From Collinsella sp. (GTDB lineage: Bacteria; Actinomycetota; Coriobacteriia; Coriobacteriales; Coriobacteriaceae), in NCBI GenBank assembly GCA_022720335.1, contig JAIHVJ010000135.1, positions 1-12,498 of the forward strand: a DNA stretch of 12,498 nt, written 5' to 3'. Position 1 is the first letter of the stretch. Every line of letters begins with the position of its first letter. Position numbers and translations under genes: made by a program. Shown piece by piece: positions 5,620-12,498 of the stretch. The notes below the pieces were generated by a model. The model ran no database searches, had not been told where the DNA came from, and saw only the letters and a program-made list of their open reading frames with translations.

Positions 5620-6611
5620 TGAAGATTTGTATTTTAACGTGGCTCCATAATCAAAATTTCGGTACGTTGCTTCAGGCTTATGCCCTGCAGCAGTTTCTGA
5701 GGGCAGAGGGACATGACGTCGTTGACGCCGATTATCTTCCCTGCGTTAAAGAAAAGCTACTGAACTGGGCGATCAACCGGAACTCCTTCGATTTATTTGC
5801 TGGCAAAGCACGCGAGCTATTCAATCGCAAGAAGGAACATGACGGATCTGATCAAATCTGGTCTCCTTATCTATTGAATAGGAATTTCTATCTCTCCTTT
5901 CTAAGTGACAGCGATAAGAGAATCGCGTATGCGCCCAGCTTTGGTGTCACGAGCACCACACAGAGGAAGAAAAAGATCATTACCAATCTGATTAAAACGT
6001 TCAGTTCCGTGTCTGTTCGTGAAGACGCAGGCGCTGATTTCGTCGAATCCCTCGGTCTCGAGCGCCCTTCACAAGTTGTGGACCCTGTTCTGCTCCTGTC
6101 GAAGGAAGACTGGGCCCCGCTCATCGATGGTAAATGTCCTGAGCCTGGGAAAATCGTCTGCTATTTCCTTGGGAATAGGCCGTTTTACAGGAAGGCTGTC
6201 GATTCGATTTCAAAAGAGCTCGGCTGCGAGGTCGTGACGCTTGTCGGTTCAGGTAAAAATGCGGTTGACGAGCAGCTCAATCCGCGTTACGGGCTTGGTC
6301 CCGATGAATGGCTTGCGTATCTGGCGAGCGCGCGGTTCGTGTTAACCGATTCGCTGCACGGTACGCTGTTTTCTCAAATTTTCCGCAAAGACTATTACTG
6401 CTTCAAGAGATTTGAGGAGACCGACAAACGCTCTCAGAATTCTCGAGTCGAGAGCCTCTCGAGGCTCTCGAATACCGAGGATCGTCTGCTCGATGGCTAT
6501 GACAGCCACATGAACGCCACGGAAATCGAGGGCTATGAGAAGCGACTGTCCGACGTGGAGTCGCTCATCATGTTTTCGAAAAAATGGCTCTTGGATGCTC
6601 TTGAGCAATAG
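5619..6611 (+). CDS. Polysaccharide pyruvyl transferase family protein
   Basis: Members of this family (CsaB/WcaK type) transfer pyruvate from phosphoenolpyruvate to a sugar of a cell-surface polymer as a ketal, adding negative charge. The 330-residue product shows NFGTLLQAYAL (13-23), GSDQIWSP (76-83), IAYAPSFG (102-109), SVREDAG (132-138), VDPVLLL (154-160) and TDSLHGTLFSQIF (243-255), all family hallmarks. The start overlaps the previous stop by one base (TAATG). Relatives usually have a longer stretch, ending in a YDxFIxGSDQxW-like motif, before GSDQIW. Here RKKEHDGSDQIW follows the N-terminal lobe closely, suggesting a small in-frame loss near residues 65-76. It is followed by an iron-sulfur protein often found beside this family in surface-polysaccharide loci. 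Some family members may not use pyruvate, so the exact reaction is inferred. Confidence 0.88.
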   Translation: MKICILTWLHNQNFGTLLQAYALQQFLRAEGHDVVDADYLPCVKEKLLNWAINRNSFDLFAGKARELFNRKKEHDGSDQIWSPYLLNRNFYLSFLSDSDKRIAYAPSFGVTSTTQRKKKIITNLIKTFSSVSVREDAGADFVESLGLERPSQVVDPVLLLSKEDWAPLIDGKCPEPGKIVCYFLGNRPFYRKAVDSISKELGCEVVTLVGSGKNAVDEQLNPRYGLGPDEWLAYLASARFVLTDSLHGTLFSQIFRKDYYCFKRFEETDKRSQNSRVESLSRLSNTEDRLLDGYDSHMNATEIEGYEKRLSDVESLIMFSKKWLLDALEQ

Positions 6612-6623
6612 GGGGAAGTTAGC

Positions 6624-7829
6624 TTGAGCAAGAACATCGACACAGTTTCTCACCGGGCCTGCTTTGGTTGCGGAGCTTGCGCGGCCAAATGCCCCTTTTC
6701 CGCTATTACTATGCGTACCTCGCCCGACGGTTTTGAATACCCCGTGGTGGACGCAGCGAGATGCACCTCCTGCGGTCTTTGTCTGTGTACCTGCCCGGCG
6801 GAAAACCAAGTCGACGCGGACTCGGAGGCCATTCGCGCCGCTGTCTTGCAGAGCGATGGTCCGGACGAGCTCGCGCAAAGTTCGTCCGGCGGCGTCTTCT
6901 CCCTTCTTGCGAAGCGGGTGCTTTCGGACGGCGGGCGTGTTTACGGCGCCGCCTGGGATGGCGTCGATCACGTCAGGCATATCGGTATATCCGAGCTTGC
7001 CGATATCGCGCTCCTGCAAAAGTCCAAATATGTCCAGAGCGATGCTAGCGAATCGTATCCCGAAGTGCTCAGCGATCTCAAATCCGGCAAGCGAGTCCTC
7101 TTCAGCGGTACTCCTTGTCAGGTTTCCGCCCTTCGTCTCTTTCTGGGGAAACCGATGGATGGGCTGACTGCCGTTAGCGTTGTTTGCCACGGGGTACCGA
7201 GCTCTTCCATGCTTCGTTCCTATGTTGACTGGCTCGAGCTCCGGGAGAACTCTGATGTCACTGCCTTGACCTTTAGGGATAAATCGAAATTCGGATGGGG
7301 CCATAACATAAAAATCGAGTTATCCGACGGCAGGATTATAAAGAGGCCCGCTGCATTCGATCCGTTTTATGGTTCCTACATCAAAGGCCTGATCAGCAGA
7401 TCGTCTTGCTACGGCTGTCCTTTCAGAGGGTGCGACAGTCCTGCCGACATCATCCTCGGTGATTCCTGGTGCTCTGAGTCTGTCCAAGGCTGCAGTCATC
7501 CCGAGAAGGGTGTCTCGGCCGTTATCGTGAAGACCGAGCGCGGGGCAAAACTGATTGATGAAATAAGCGATCGCGTCGCCTACTCTAACAACGGCCTTGC
7601 CCCGGACGATGTGCTGCTGCATGAAGATCCCAATAAGCGCTCGGATCTTGAGGAGAGACGCGATGCCGTTATCAAGCAGTTCGAGGCTACAGGATCACAA
7701 GTCTTTGATTCCGTTCTGGCGCCGAATGCGACTCTTTTCGACCGTCTGAAAATGCTGCTCCCCCCGTCGTTGCGCCTGCGTGTAAAGCGGCTTGTCCGAT
7801 CTATCAAACCTAGGACCGTGCATGAGTAA
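6624..7829 (+). CDS. Ferredoxin-fused F420 hydrogenase/dehydrogenase beta-subunit-like protein
   Basis: This is a 401-residue iron-sulfur flavoprotein-like oxidoreductase of unknown substrate. Two [4Fe-4S] ferredoxin motifs open the protein: C13-x2-C16-x2-C19-x3-C23-P and C47-x2-C50-x2-C53-x3-C57-P. The FrhB-like part follows with SSGGVF (87-92), FSGTPCQ (160-166), VVCHGVPS (186-193), FRDKSKFGWGH (217-227) and CYGCPFRGC (262-270). The start is TTG 6624, preceded by GGGGGAAG (6611-6618) at a good distance and only 12 bases after the pyruvyl transferase stop. This family occurs beside, or fused to, pyruvyl transferases in polysaccharide loci of many anaerobes, where its role is not settled. It may reduce a sugar or carrier, or support the neighbouring transferase. 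Coriobacteria are not known for F420 itself, so an alternative flavin donor or ferredoxin is likely. Confidence 0.88.
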   Translation: MSKNIDTVSHRACFGCGACAAKCPFSAITMRTSPDGFEYPVVDAARCTSCGLCLCTCPAENQVDADSEAIRAAVLQSDGPDELAQSSSGGVFSLLAKRVLSDGGRVYGAAWDGVDHVRHIGISELADIALLQKSKYVQSDASESYPEVLSDLKSGKRVLFSGTPCQVSALRLFLGKPMDGLTAVSVVCHGVPSSSMLRSYVDWLELRENSDVTALTFRDKSKFGWGHNIKIELSDGRIIKRPAAFDPFYGSYIKGLISRSSCYGCPFRGCDSPADIILGDSWCSESVQGCSHPEKGVSAVIVKTERGAKLIDEISDRVAYSNNGLAPDDVLLHEDPNKRSDLEERRDAVIKQFEATGSQVFDSVLAPNATLFDRLKMLLPPSLRLRVKRLVRSIKPRTVHE

Positions 7830-8952
7830 CTTCACCACAGTGATAACGATTTGCGACCGTCCCCATATCGGGGGCGGAGCTTCAAAAATCGCAATGGGGG
7901 TTGCCTGTGTCAATTGCGGGCAGAATGACGTCCTGAACGGGGGCGTCTCCGGCGCTGTCCAGGGCATCTGGAACAGGCGCTCGGGAGCTGCGCTGGATGA
8001 TCTGCTGAAGCAGCTCGATCCGAAGGCGACGGTCGTCCACGTTCACTCTTGGACACACTCCCTTTCTCCCTCGATATTCAGAGCCATAGGGCGACGGGGG
8101 TTCAAGTGCCTGATTACAGCCCATGAGTACTTCCTCGTTTGTTCCAACGGTGGGCTTTACGACTATGTGAATCATTGCAACTGCGGAATCGCCCCTGGTT
8201 CATTGAGGTGCATGCTTCACAGCTGCGACAAGCGCTCATATGCCCAAAAACTGTATCGATCCGTTCGCTTTTCTGTACAGGACTATGTCTTGAGGGCCCT
8301 GCGTCCGGCGGTTGCTTTCGTTTCTGATTCCAGCCGTCGGTTGATTGAGCCCAATCTAGCATGGGAAGCCGGGCGATTCGATTGCTTGAATTACGTCGAT
8401 GCGAGCAAAATCCAACATGGATTGGATGCAGATTGCGCGGCTTATCTATTCGTTGGTCGACTGAGCCCCGAAAAGGGCTGCGATTTATTTTGCGAAGCCG
8501 CCAGTAGGGCCGGTGTTGACGCTATCGTAATCGGCGGCGGTACCGAATTGAAGAGGCTATCGGACAGCTATCCGGATATCAATTTCATGGGCGCGCTGCC
8601 CCATGACAAGGTGCTTTCCGTCATGACGCGGTCACGCGCAATCGTTATGCCCTCGGTTTGGCGAGAGACGTTCGGGCTTGTCGCCTATGAGGCCATGATT
8701 GCTGCCGGTCTGCCGTGTATCGTCTCTGATGTCGGCGACGCTGCCTCCTTTGTGAGGTCGAAAGGTTTCGGCGAGGTCTTCAGTGCGGGCAATGTCGAGT
8801 CGCTATCCGCCGCAATGGTGAATATGCTCGATCCCGATGTTTACTCGCGTTACAGGGTGGCAGTTGAGAAGGCGGACTTCAGCTACCTCGAAAAGACCGC
8901 GTATGTAGAACGTCTTATCGGTATTTACGATCAGCTAATGGCTGAGCATTAA
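7822..8952 (+). CDS. Glycosyltransferase, GT4 family, with cysteine-rich insert
   Basis: This is a cytoplasmic retaining glycosyltransferase of the GT-B fold, 376 residues, probably building the capsule repeat unit. Visible signs are the glycine-rich N-terminal loop HIGGGASK (15-22), VVHVHSW (71-77), TAHEYF (99-104), the donor-domain strand YLFVGRLSPEKG (208-219) and SVWRETFGLVAYEA, with E282/E290 as the E-x7-E pair. Between the acceptor domain strands lies a segment with five cysteines (C107, C119, C121, C130, C135) around NGGLYDYV, a pattern I recognise from a sub-group of capsule GT4 enzymes; it may bind metal. ATG 7822 is chosen because it overlaps the previous stop by eight bases (ATGAGTAA), with TAGGAC upstream. 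A TTG 30 bases earlier lies deeper in the preceding gene and is less likely. Confidence 0.88.
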   Translation: MSNFTTVITICDRPHIGGGASKIAMGVACVNCGQNDVLNGGVSGAVQGIWNRRSGAALDDLLKQLDPKATVVHVHSWTHSLSPSIFRAIGRRGFKCLITAHEYFLVCSNGGLYDYVNHCNCGIAPGSLRCMLHSCDKRSYAQKLYRSVRFSVQDYVLRALRPAVAFVSDSSRRLIEPNLAWEAGRFDCLNYVDASKIQHGLDADCAAYLFVGRLSPEKGCDLFCEAASRAGVDAIVIGGGTELKRLSDSYPDINFMGALPHDKVLSVMTRSRAIVMPSVWRETFGLVAYEAMIAAGLPCIVSDVGDAASFVRSKGFGEVFSAGNVESLSAAMVNMLDPDVYSRYRVAVEKADFSYLEKTAYVERLIGIYDQLMAEH

Positions 8953-8969
8953 TTGGATGAAGGATTTTA

Positions 8970-10916
8970 ATGGTTACGGTTGTGATGTCAGTTTACAACG
9001 GCACGCGATATCTTACTGAGCAGCTAGATAGCTTAAGACTCCAGACAGCGTCTCCGGACCGAGTGCTGATTGCGGATGATTGCTCAACAGACGGGTCATT
9101 CGATCTCATTGGCGAATATATTGAGAAGCATGGGCTCGATAATTGGACCATCTACAAGAACAGCTCGAATTTCGGCTGGCGCATGAGCTTCAAGCGGCTT
9201 CTCGACCTTGCATCTATAGATGACGGCATCGTCTTCCCGTGCGACCAGGATGATATCTGGAAGCCCGATAAAATTGCTGTAATGTCCTCAATCATCGAGA
9301 AGGACCCCTCTATCGACGTTCTTTGCTGCGCCGTCGAGCCGTTTTATGAGAACGGCGGTAAAAAGGTAACAGTCTATGGTGCTGTCGATAATTCTAGGCC
9401 TCTGGATGATTTGGAGGCCCCGGTTTTCGATAGTAAATTTATGTCGGTAAGGCGCCCCGGATGTTCGTATGCCGTTAAATCGGATTTTATAAGGGAAATC
9501 ATGCCATATTGGCAGGATGATTTCGCCCACGATGGCATGCTTTGGCGCTTCTCGCTGCTGAAGGGGACCCTCAGACTTCTTAATCAGCCCTTGATTCGGT
9601 TCCGCAGGCATGACTCTAATGCAACTGAGATGCGACATATTGACAAGAAATCTCGTGTTGCTGAGATAGGGATGTGCTTGAGAATGCTTGAGCTATTCGC
9701 TAACGAATTCACTATTTTGATTTTTGGCGCAATCCTAAGCGTTATTTCTCCAGTTAAAGGACTATTTTTTGCTGTTCTAGGATTGCTCGTTTTCAAAGAA
9801 GTTCTTTCTGGGCGCCTCTATAAAGTGCTATTAGATAACGCCGTTCCAGTTGTCGTGATGGGTGCGATTATTTTCTTTTCTGCCATTGTGTTTACGTCTC
9901 AAAGCAAGAGTGAATCCCTCCTTACGGTCTGCTCGTATTTCTTTTGCATTCTGCTTGGTTATATTTACGGCAAAGAAAAGAACGATGACTGGATTAGGGC
10001 TGCATTGCTTATGCTTCGCAATGTAGCCGTGTTCGCCTGCCTATTTAGCTTTGTTCTTGAAATTGTTTTAGGCCAACGATTAGTTACAAGCGGTTCTTTT
10101 TCTTTTATGCAAGCTATAACGATAACTAACCCATCGTTGTATCGTTTGCGTAGCTTTTTCGGCCATGCAATTGTGTTCGGTCAGATGATAGTCATTGCAT
10201 TGGTGATTAACTATAAATTGGAGACGAGCCAGATGAAGCGACTTTTATTCTCTGTCATTCTTATAGTCGCTTTGCTGCTGACAAAGAGCCGCAGCGCATG
10301 GATTATTGCTGTTGGTTTGACATCGGTGTACTTGATCTTCCAACTAAAGGATCCTGAGTATTCCAAATGGAATAGAATCGCGATTCTAACTCCAATTTTA
10401 TTGTTGCTTGTTTATATGCTCTACAGGTTTGGATTGTTTAGCGTTGTGGAATCTCGTTTTAATGAGCTCGGAACTGATGTTTCGTACAGCCAGCGCTCCG
10501 GAGCTATTGAGTTTATTTTTCACAGATTTCTCAGTAAACCATTTTTTTGGCTAACTGGAAATGGTTACGGCAGCAGTCGTCTGTCTATGCTGGAAACGAC
10601 TGTTGAAATTAGCGGTTTCTCTACGGTGGACAACGGTTTTCTCGCAATGCTGTATGAATACGGGTTGCTGGGACTTTGTAGTTTTGTGATCTTGCTTATT
10701 TCGGCTGGCATAAGCTCGTTCAGGTCGGATTGTGACCTTGACCTAGTTCTCTTTTCTGTGTCGTGTGTATGCTGCGCGGAGCTTATGTTTTACTGCGAGC
10801 TTGGTTGGTGGGTGCCAACGGTCATCTTGTTTGTTACCTGTGGGCTCGTCCTGGGTAGAGCGAGTACTCGGCGTTCGGATTCGTGTGAATCAGATCCTAT
10901 TTTGATCTCTGAGTAA
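8970..10916 (+). CDS. GT2 glycosyltransferase fused to a Wzy-like O-antigen polymerase/ligase domain
   Basis: One 648-residue frame joins two normally separate proteins. Residues 1 to about 240 are an inverting GT2 (GT-A) enzyme resembling rhamnosyltransferases: MSVYNGTRYL (6-15), ADDCSTDGS (35-43), PCDQDDIWKPDK (90-101), HDGMLWR (188-194) and FRRHDSNAT (211-219). From about 244 onward the chain is strongly hydrophobic, with roughly ten or more membrane segments and Wzy/O-antigen ligase marks: RSFFGHAIVFGQ (394-405), LTKSRSAWI (437-445), LTGNGYGSS (528-536) and DNGFLAMLYEYGLLG (554-568). The GT2 part ends about 30 residues after its RxH motif, shorter than usual. The base composition turns AT-richer near 9660-9720. 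In-frame ATGs at 9672 and 9684 could mark the old wzy start. AAGGA (8960-8964) precedes the start. No stop or frameshift is visible at the join; a chimeric deletion and a true fusion remain equally possible origins. Confidence 0.87.
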   Translation: MVTVVMSVYNGTRYLTEQLDSLRLQTASPDRVLIADDCSTDGSFDLIGEYIEKHGLDNWTIYKNSSNFGWRMSFKRLLDLASIDDGIVFPCDQDDIWKPDKIAVMSSIIEKDPSIDVLCCAVEPFYENGGKKVTVYGAVDNSRPLDDLEAPVFDSKFMSVRRPGCSYAVKSDFIREIMPYWQDDFAHDGMLWRFSLLKGTLRLLNQPLIRFRRHDSNATEMRHIDKKSRVAEIGMCLRMLELFANEFTILIFGAILSVISPVKGLFFAVLGLLVFKEVLSGRLYKVLLDNAVPVVVMGAIIFFSAIVFTSQSKSESLLTVCSYFFCILLGYIYGKEKNDDWIRAALLMLRNVAVFACLFSFVLEIVLGQRLVTSGSFSFMQAITITNPSLYRLRSFFGHAIVFGQMIVIALVINYKLETSQMKRLLFSVILIVALLLTKSRSAWIIAVGLTSVYLIFQLKDPEYSKWNRIAILTPILLLLVYMLYRFGLFSVVESRFNELGTDVSYSQRSGAIEFIFHRFLSKPFFWLTGNGYGSSRLSMLETTVEISGFSTVDNGFLAMLYEYGLLGLCSFVILLISAGISSFRSDCDLDLVLFSVSCVCCAELMFYCELGWWVPTVILFVTCGLVLGRASTRRSDSCESDPILISE

Positions 10917-10949
10917 ACCAATGTTGATAGTCCAATCAAACGAGGTTAA

Positions 10950-12359
10950 ATGAATTATTCGTCTATTGCACGCAATACCATGATTGCGTTTGCTGCACAA
11001 TTTATTTCTCTTTCGGTTAGCGTTGTCATGTCGCTGCTAGTGCCGAAAATCGTTGGAGTTGCCGATTATGGTTATTGGCAGCTGTTCATGTTCTATACGA
11101 CCTATTCTGGCTTTTTCCACCTTGGCCTGAACGATGGTGTATACCTGATCAACGGCGGTCTCTCTCGTGAGGAAATCGATAAGAGCTCGATCAAGTCTCA
11201 ATATATCTTCGGCGCTTGTTTCCAGGCGCTTATCTGCCTTGGCATCACCCTTGTTTCGATGCCTCTCGTCGATGATGCAAATCGAGTCTTTGTTATCGCG
11301 TCTTTCGCGCTTTACACCGTCGTCTATAATCTGACAAGCTATCTTGGCTTTGTTTTCCAGGCAATGAACGAGACTAAGCTGTTCTCGTTTTCCACTATGC
11401 TGGATAGGCTGGTGTTTCTGGCCCCGCTTCTTGTTCTAATTGGACTAAAGGTTTCGGACTACCACCCCTATGTCTACGCGTATCTCGTTTCGAAGATCAT
11501 CGCGCTCATTTATTGCTCTTGGATGGGTAGGGATATCCTTCGAGCTAAATCGATGTCTTTTGGCAACGCGCTTAAGGACGGTATCCACAGTATCGTCGTC
11601 GGCGTAAAGCTGATGATTGCGAACATCGCCGACACGTTGATTCTCGGCGTTTCCAGGTTTCTTATCGATCATTTTTGGGGAATCGTCGCCTTTGCGAAAA
11701 TTTCTTTCTCCCTCTCTCTGGTCAATTTCTTTATCACTTTCGTCTCGCAGGCGAGCATGGTCTTATTTCCTGCTCTTAGGACAGGCTCTGATGAGGAGAG
11801 GGTTCGTTTTTACATTGGCATAAGAAATGCTATCGAGCTCATTTTCCCTGCAATCTATTTGTTCTATTTCCCTATGGTTTGGTTTTTGGGGGCGTGGCTT
11901 CCTCAGTATGCCGAGAGCCTTAGATATTTTGCGCTCTTACTCCCGATATGCGTCTTTAATACAAAGATGAGCCTTTGCTGCACTACCTATTTCAAGGTTC
12001 TTCGTAAAGAACAACTGCTCCTGAAGTTGAATATCGTTGCCGTTATTTGCAGCACTGTTTTTTCGGTATTCGGTGTCCTCGCTCTCGATTCACTCGATGC
12101 AGTCCTCTGTGGCGCTGTAATCTGCATTATCGGAAGGTCGCTGTGGTCTGAACTATATTTAAATGAAAGGTTAAGTGCTCCGGGCTCGTCCAGGCCGTTC
12201 CAGGAGATTTTGCTTACAGTTGCCTTCGTCTTATTTACCGAGCTCATGCCCGGTGGAGTGGCGGCACTCCTTTATTCGATAGTTTATGTTGGCTATCTTT
12301 TACTTAATCATTCTGAATTGAAAAACGTTGCTTCGCGTTTGAGCAGGCTTAAGCATTAG
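10950..12359 (+). CDS. wzx: Oligosaccharide flippase, Wzx-like (polysaccharide biosynthesis/MATE-like)
   Basis: It moves the lipid-linked repeat unit across the cytoplasmic membrane, so that the polymerase can join units outside. The 469-residue product is hydrophobic throughout, with about twelve candidate membrane segments. It opens with the typical family start NYSSIARNTMIAFAAQFI, followed by VPKIVGVADYGYWQLF and GLNDGVYLINGG, the pattern of the polysaccharide synthesis (RfbX/Wzx) family. The ATG at 10950 is preceded by CGAGGTTAA, a modest ribosome site, 33 bases after the previous stop. It lies directly after the Wzy-containing ORF, which fits a Wzx/Wzy pathway. The gene is AT-richer than the two ends of the operon. 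The substrate cannot be read from sequence. Confidence 0.9.
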   Translation: MNYSSIARNTMIAFAAQFISLSVSVVMSLLVPKIVGVADYGYWQLFMFYTTYSGFFHLGLNDGVYLINGGLSREEIDKSSIKSQYIFGACFQALICLGITLVSMPLVDDANRVFVIASFALYTVVYNLTSYLGFVFQAMNETKLFSFSTMLDRLVFLAPLLVLIGLKVSDYHPYVYAYLVSKIIALIYCSWMGRDILRAKSMSFGNALKDGIHSIVVGVKLMIANIADTLILGVSRFLIDHFWGIVAFAKISFSLSLVNFFITFVSQASMVLFPALRTGSDEERVRFYIGIRNAIELIFPAIYLFYFPMVWFLGAWLPQYAESLRYFALLLPICVFNTKMSLCCTTYFKVLRKEQLLLKLNIVAVICSTVFSVFGVLALDSLDAVLCGAVICIIGRSLWSELYLNERLSAPGSSRPFQEILLTVAFVLFTELMPGGVAALLYSIVYVGYLLLNHSELKNVASRLSRLKH

Positions 12360-12390
12360 TAAATGTTATTCAACTAGATTGGATTAGGAT

Positions 12391-12498
12391 ATGAAAGGCA
12401 TCATCCTCGCCGGCGGGTCCGGCACGCGCCTGTACCCGCTCACACTCGTGACCTCCAAGCAGCTGCTGCCGGTCTACGACAAGCCCATGATCTACTAC
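12391..12498 (+). CDS. rfbA: Glucose-1-phosphate thymidylyltransferase, N-terminal part (runs off window)
   Basis: Only the first 36 codons are present. They read MKGIILAGGSGTRLYPLT then SKQLLPVYDKPMIYY, the near-invariant start of RmlA/RfbA. It contains the nucleotide-binding GGxGTRLxPxT signature and the conserved PVYDKPMIYY. The enzyme makes dTDP-glucose from dTTP and glucose-1-phosphate, the first step to dTDP-rhamnose and other dTDP-deoxysugars. The ATG at 12391 follows a TTAGGAT stretch and a 31-base gap after wzx. Codon use returns to GC-rich here, matching the conserved flank of the operon. The downstream rml genes, if any, lie outside the window. Confidence 0.93.
   Translation, partial: MKGIILAGGSGTRLYPLTLVTSKQLLPVYDKPMIYY

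Noticed and set aside
12360..12390. Possible terminator between wzx and rfbA
   Set aside because: The 31-base gap has no stem with a T-run; the genes are likely co-transcribed.
1..12498. CRISPR arrays, tRNA or rRNA genes, phage or toxin-antitoxin modules
   Set aside because: No spaced direct repeats, cloverleaf, rRNA stretches or such gene pairs were seen by eye. The only repeats are the IS21 ends, whose 22-24-bp tandem units have no spacers.

Overview
The window looks like a piece of a high-GC, anaerobic gut actinobacterium of the class Coriobacteriia (Collinsella-like). This rests on the style and codon use of the capsule genes and the mixture of GC-rich and AT-richer DNA; no rRNA or housekeeping marker is present, so the assignment is an inference. 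It covers the start of a capsule or exopolysaccharide operon that has insertion-sequence debris piled against its upstream side.

Positions 1-826 hold the 3' part of an IS110-family transposase on the minus strand, with its N-terminal catalytic half missing. Positions 827-2964 hold an IS21-family element on the minus strand: istA and istB overlap by one base (TGATG), the element is bounded by about 36-bp imperfect inverted repeats starting TGTTAGCG, and it carries extra sub-terminal repeats at both ends. IstB lacks its usual C-terminal tail. No target-site duplication flanks the element and nothing of the IS110 gene reappears on its right, so the junction is probably rearranged rather than a simple insertion.

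From about 2965 to the end, everything reads on the plus strand as one closely packed operon. In order it encodes a LoaP/NusG-type antiterminator, a polyprenyl-phosphate sugar-1-phosphate transferase (priming enzyme), a GT4 glycosyltransferase, a polysaccharide pyruvyl transferase, a ferredoxin/F420-dehydrogenase-beta-like iron-sulfur protein, a second GT4 glycosyltransferase with a cysteine-rich insert, a single ORF joining a GT2 glycosyltransferase to a Wzy-like polymerase, a Wzx-like flippase, and the start of glucose-1-phosphate thymidylyltransferase (rfbA/rmlA), which runs off the window.

Together these fit a Wzx/Wzy-dependent pathway. The sugar transferase primes undecaprenyl phosphate, the glycosyltransferases extend the repeat unit, the pyruvyl transferase decorates it, Wzx flips it, Wzy polymerises it, and RmlA starts supply of a dTDP-sugar (often dTDP-rhamnose). 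The antiterminator probably helps RNA polymerase through the long operon. The flanking genes (antiterminator, sugar transferase, rfbA) are GC-rich. The central repeat-unit genes are AT-richer, most clearly the Wzy half and wzx, as expected of an exchangeable serotype cassette.
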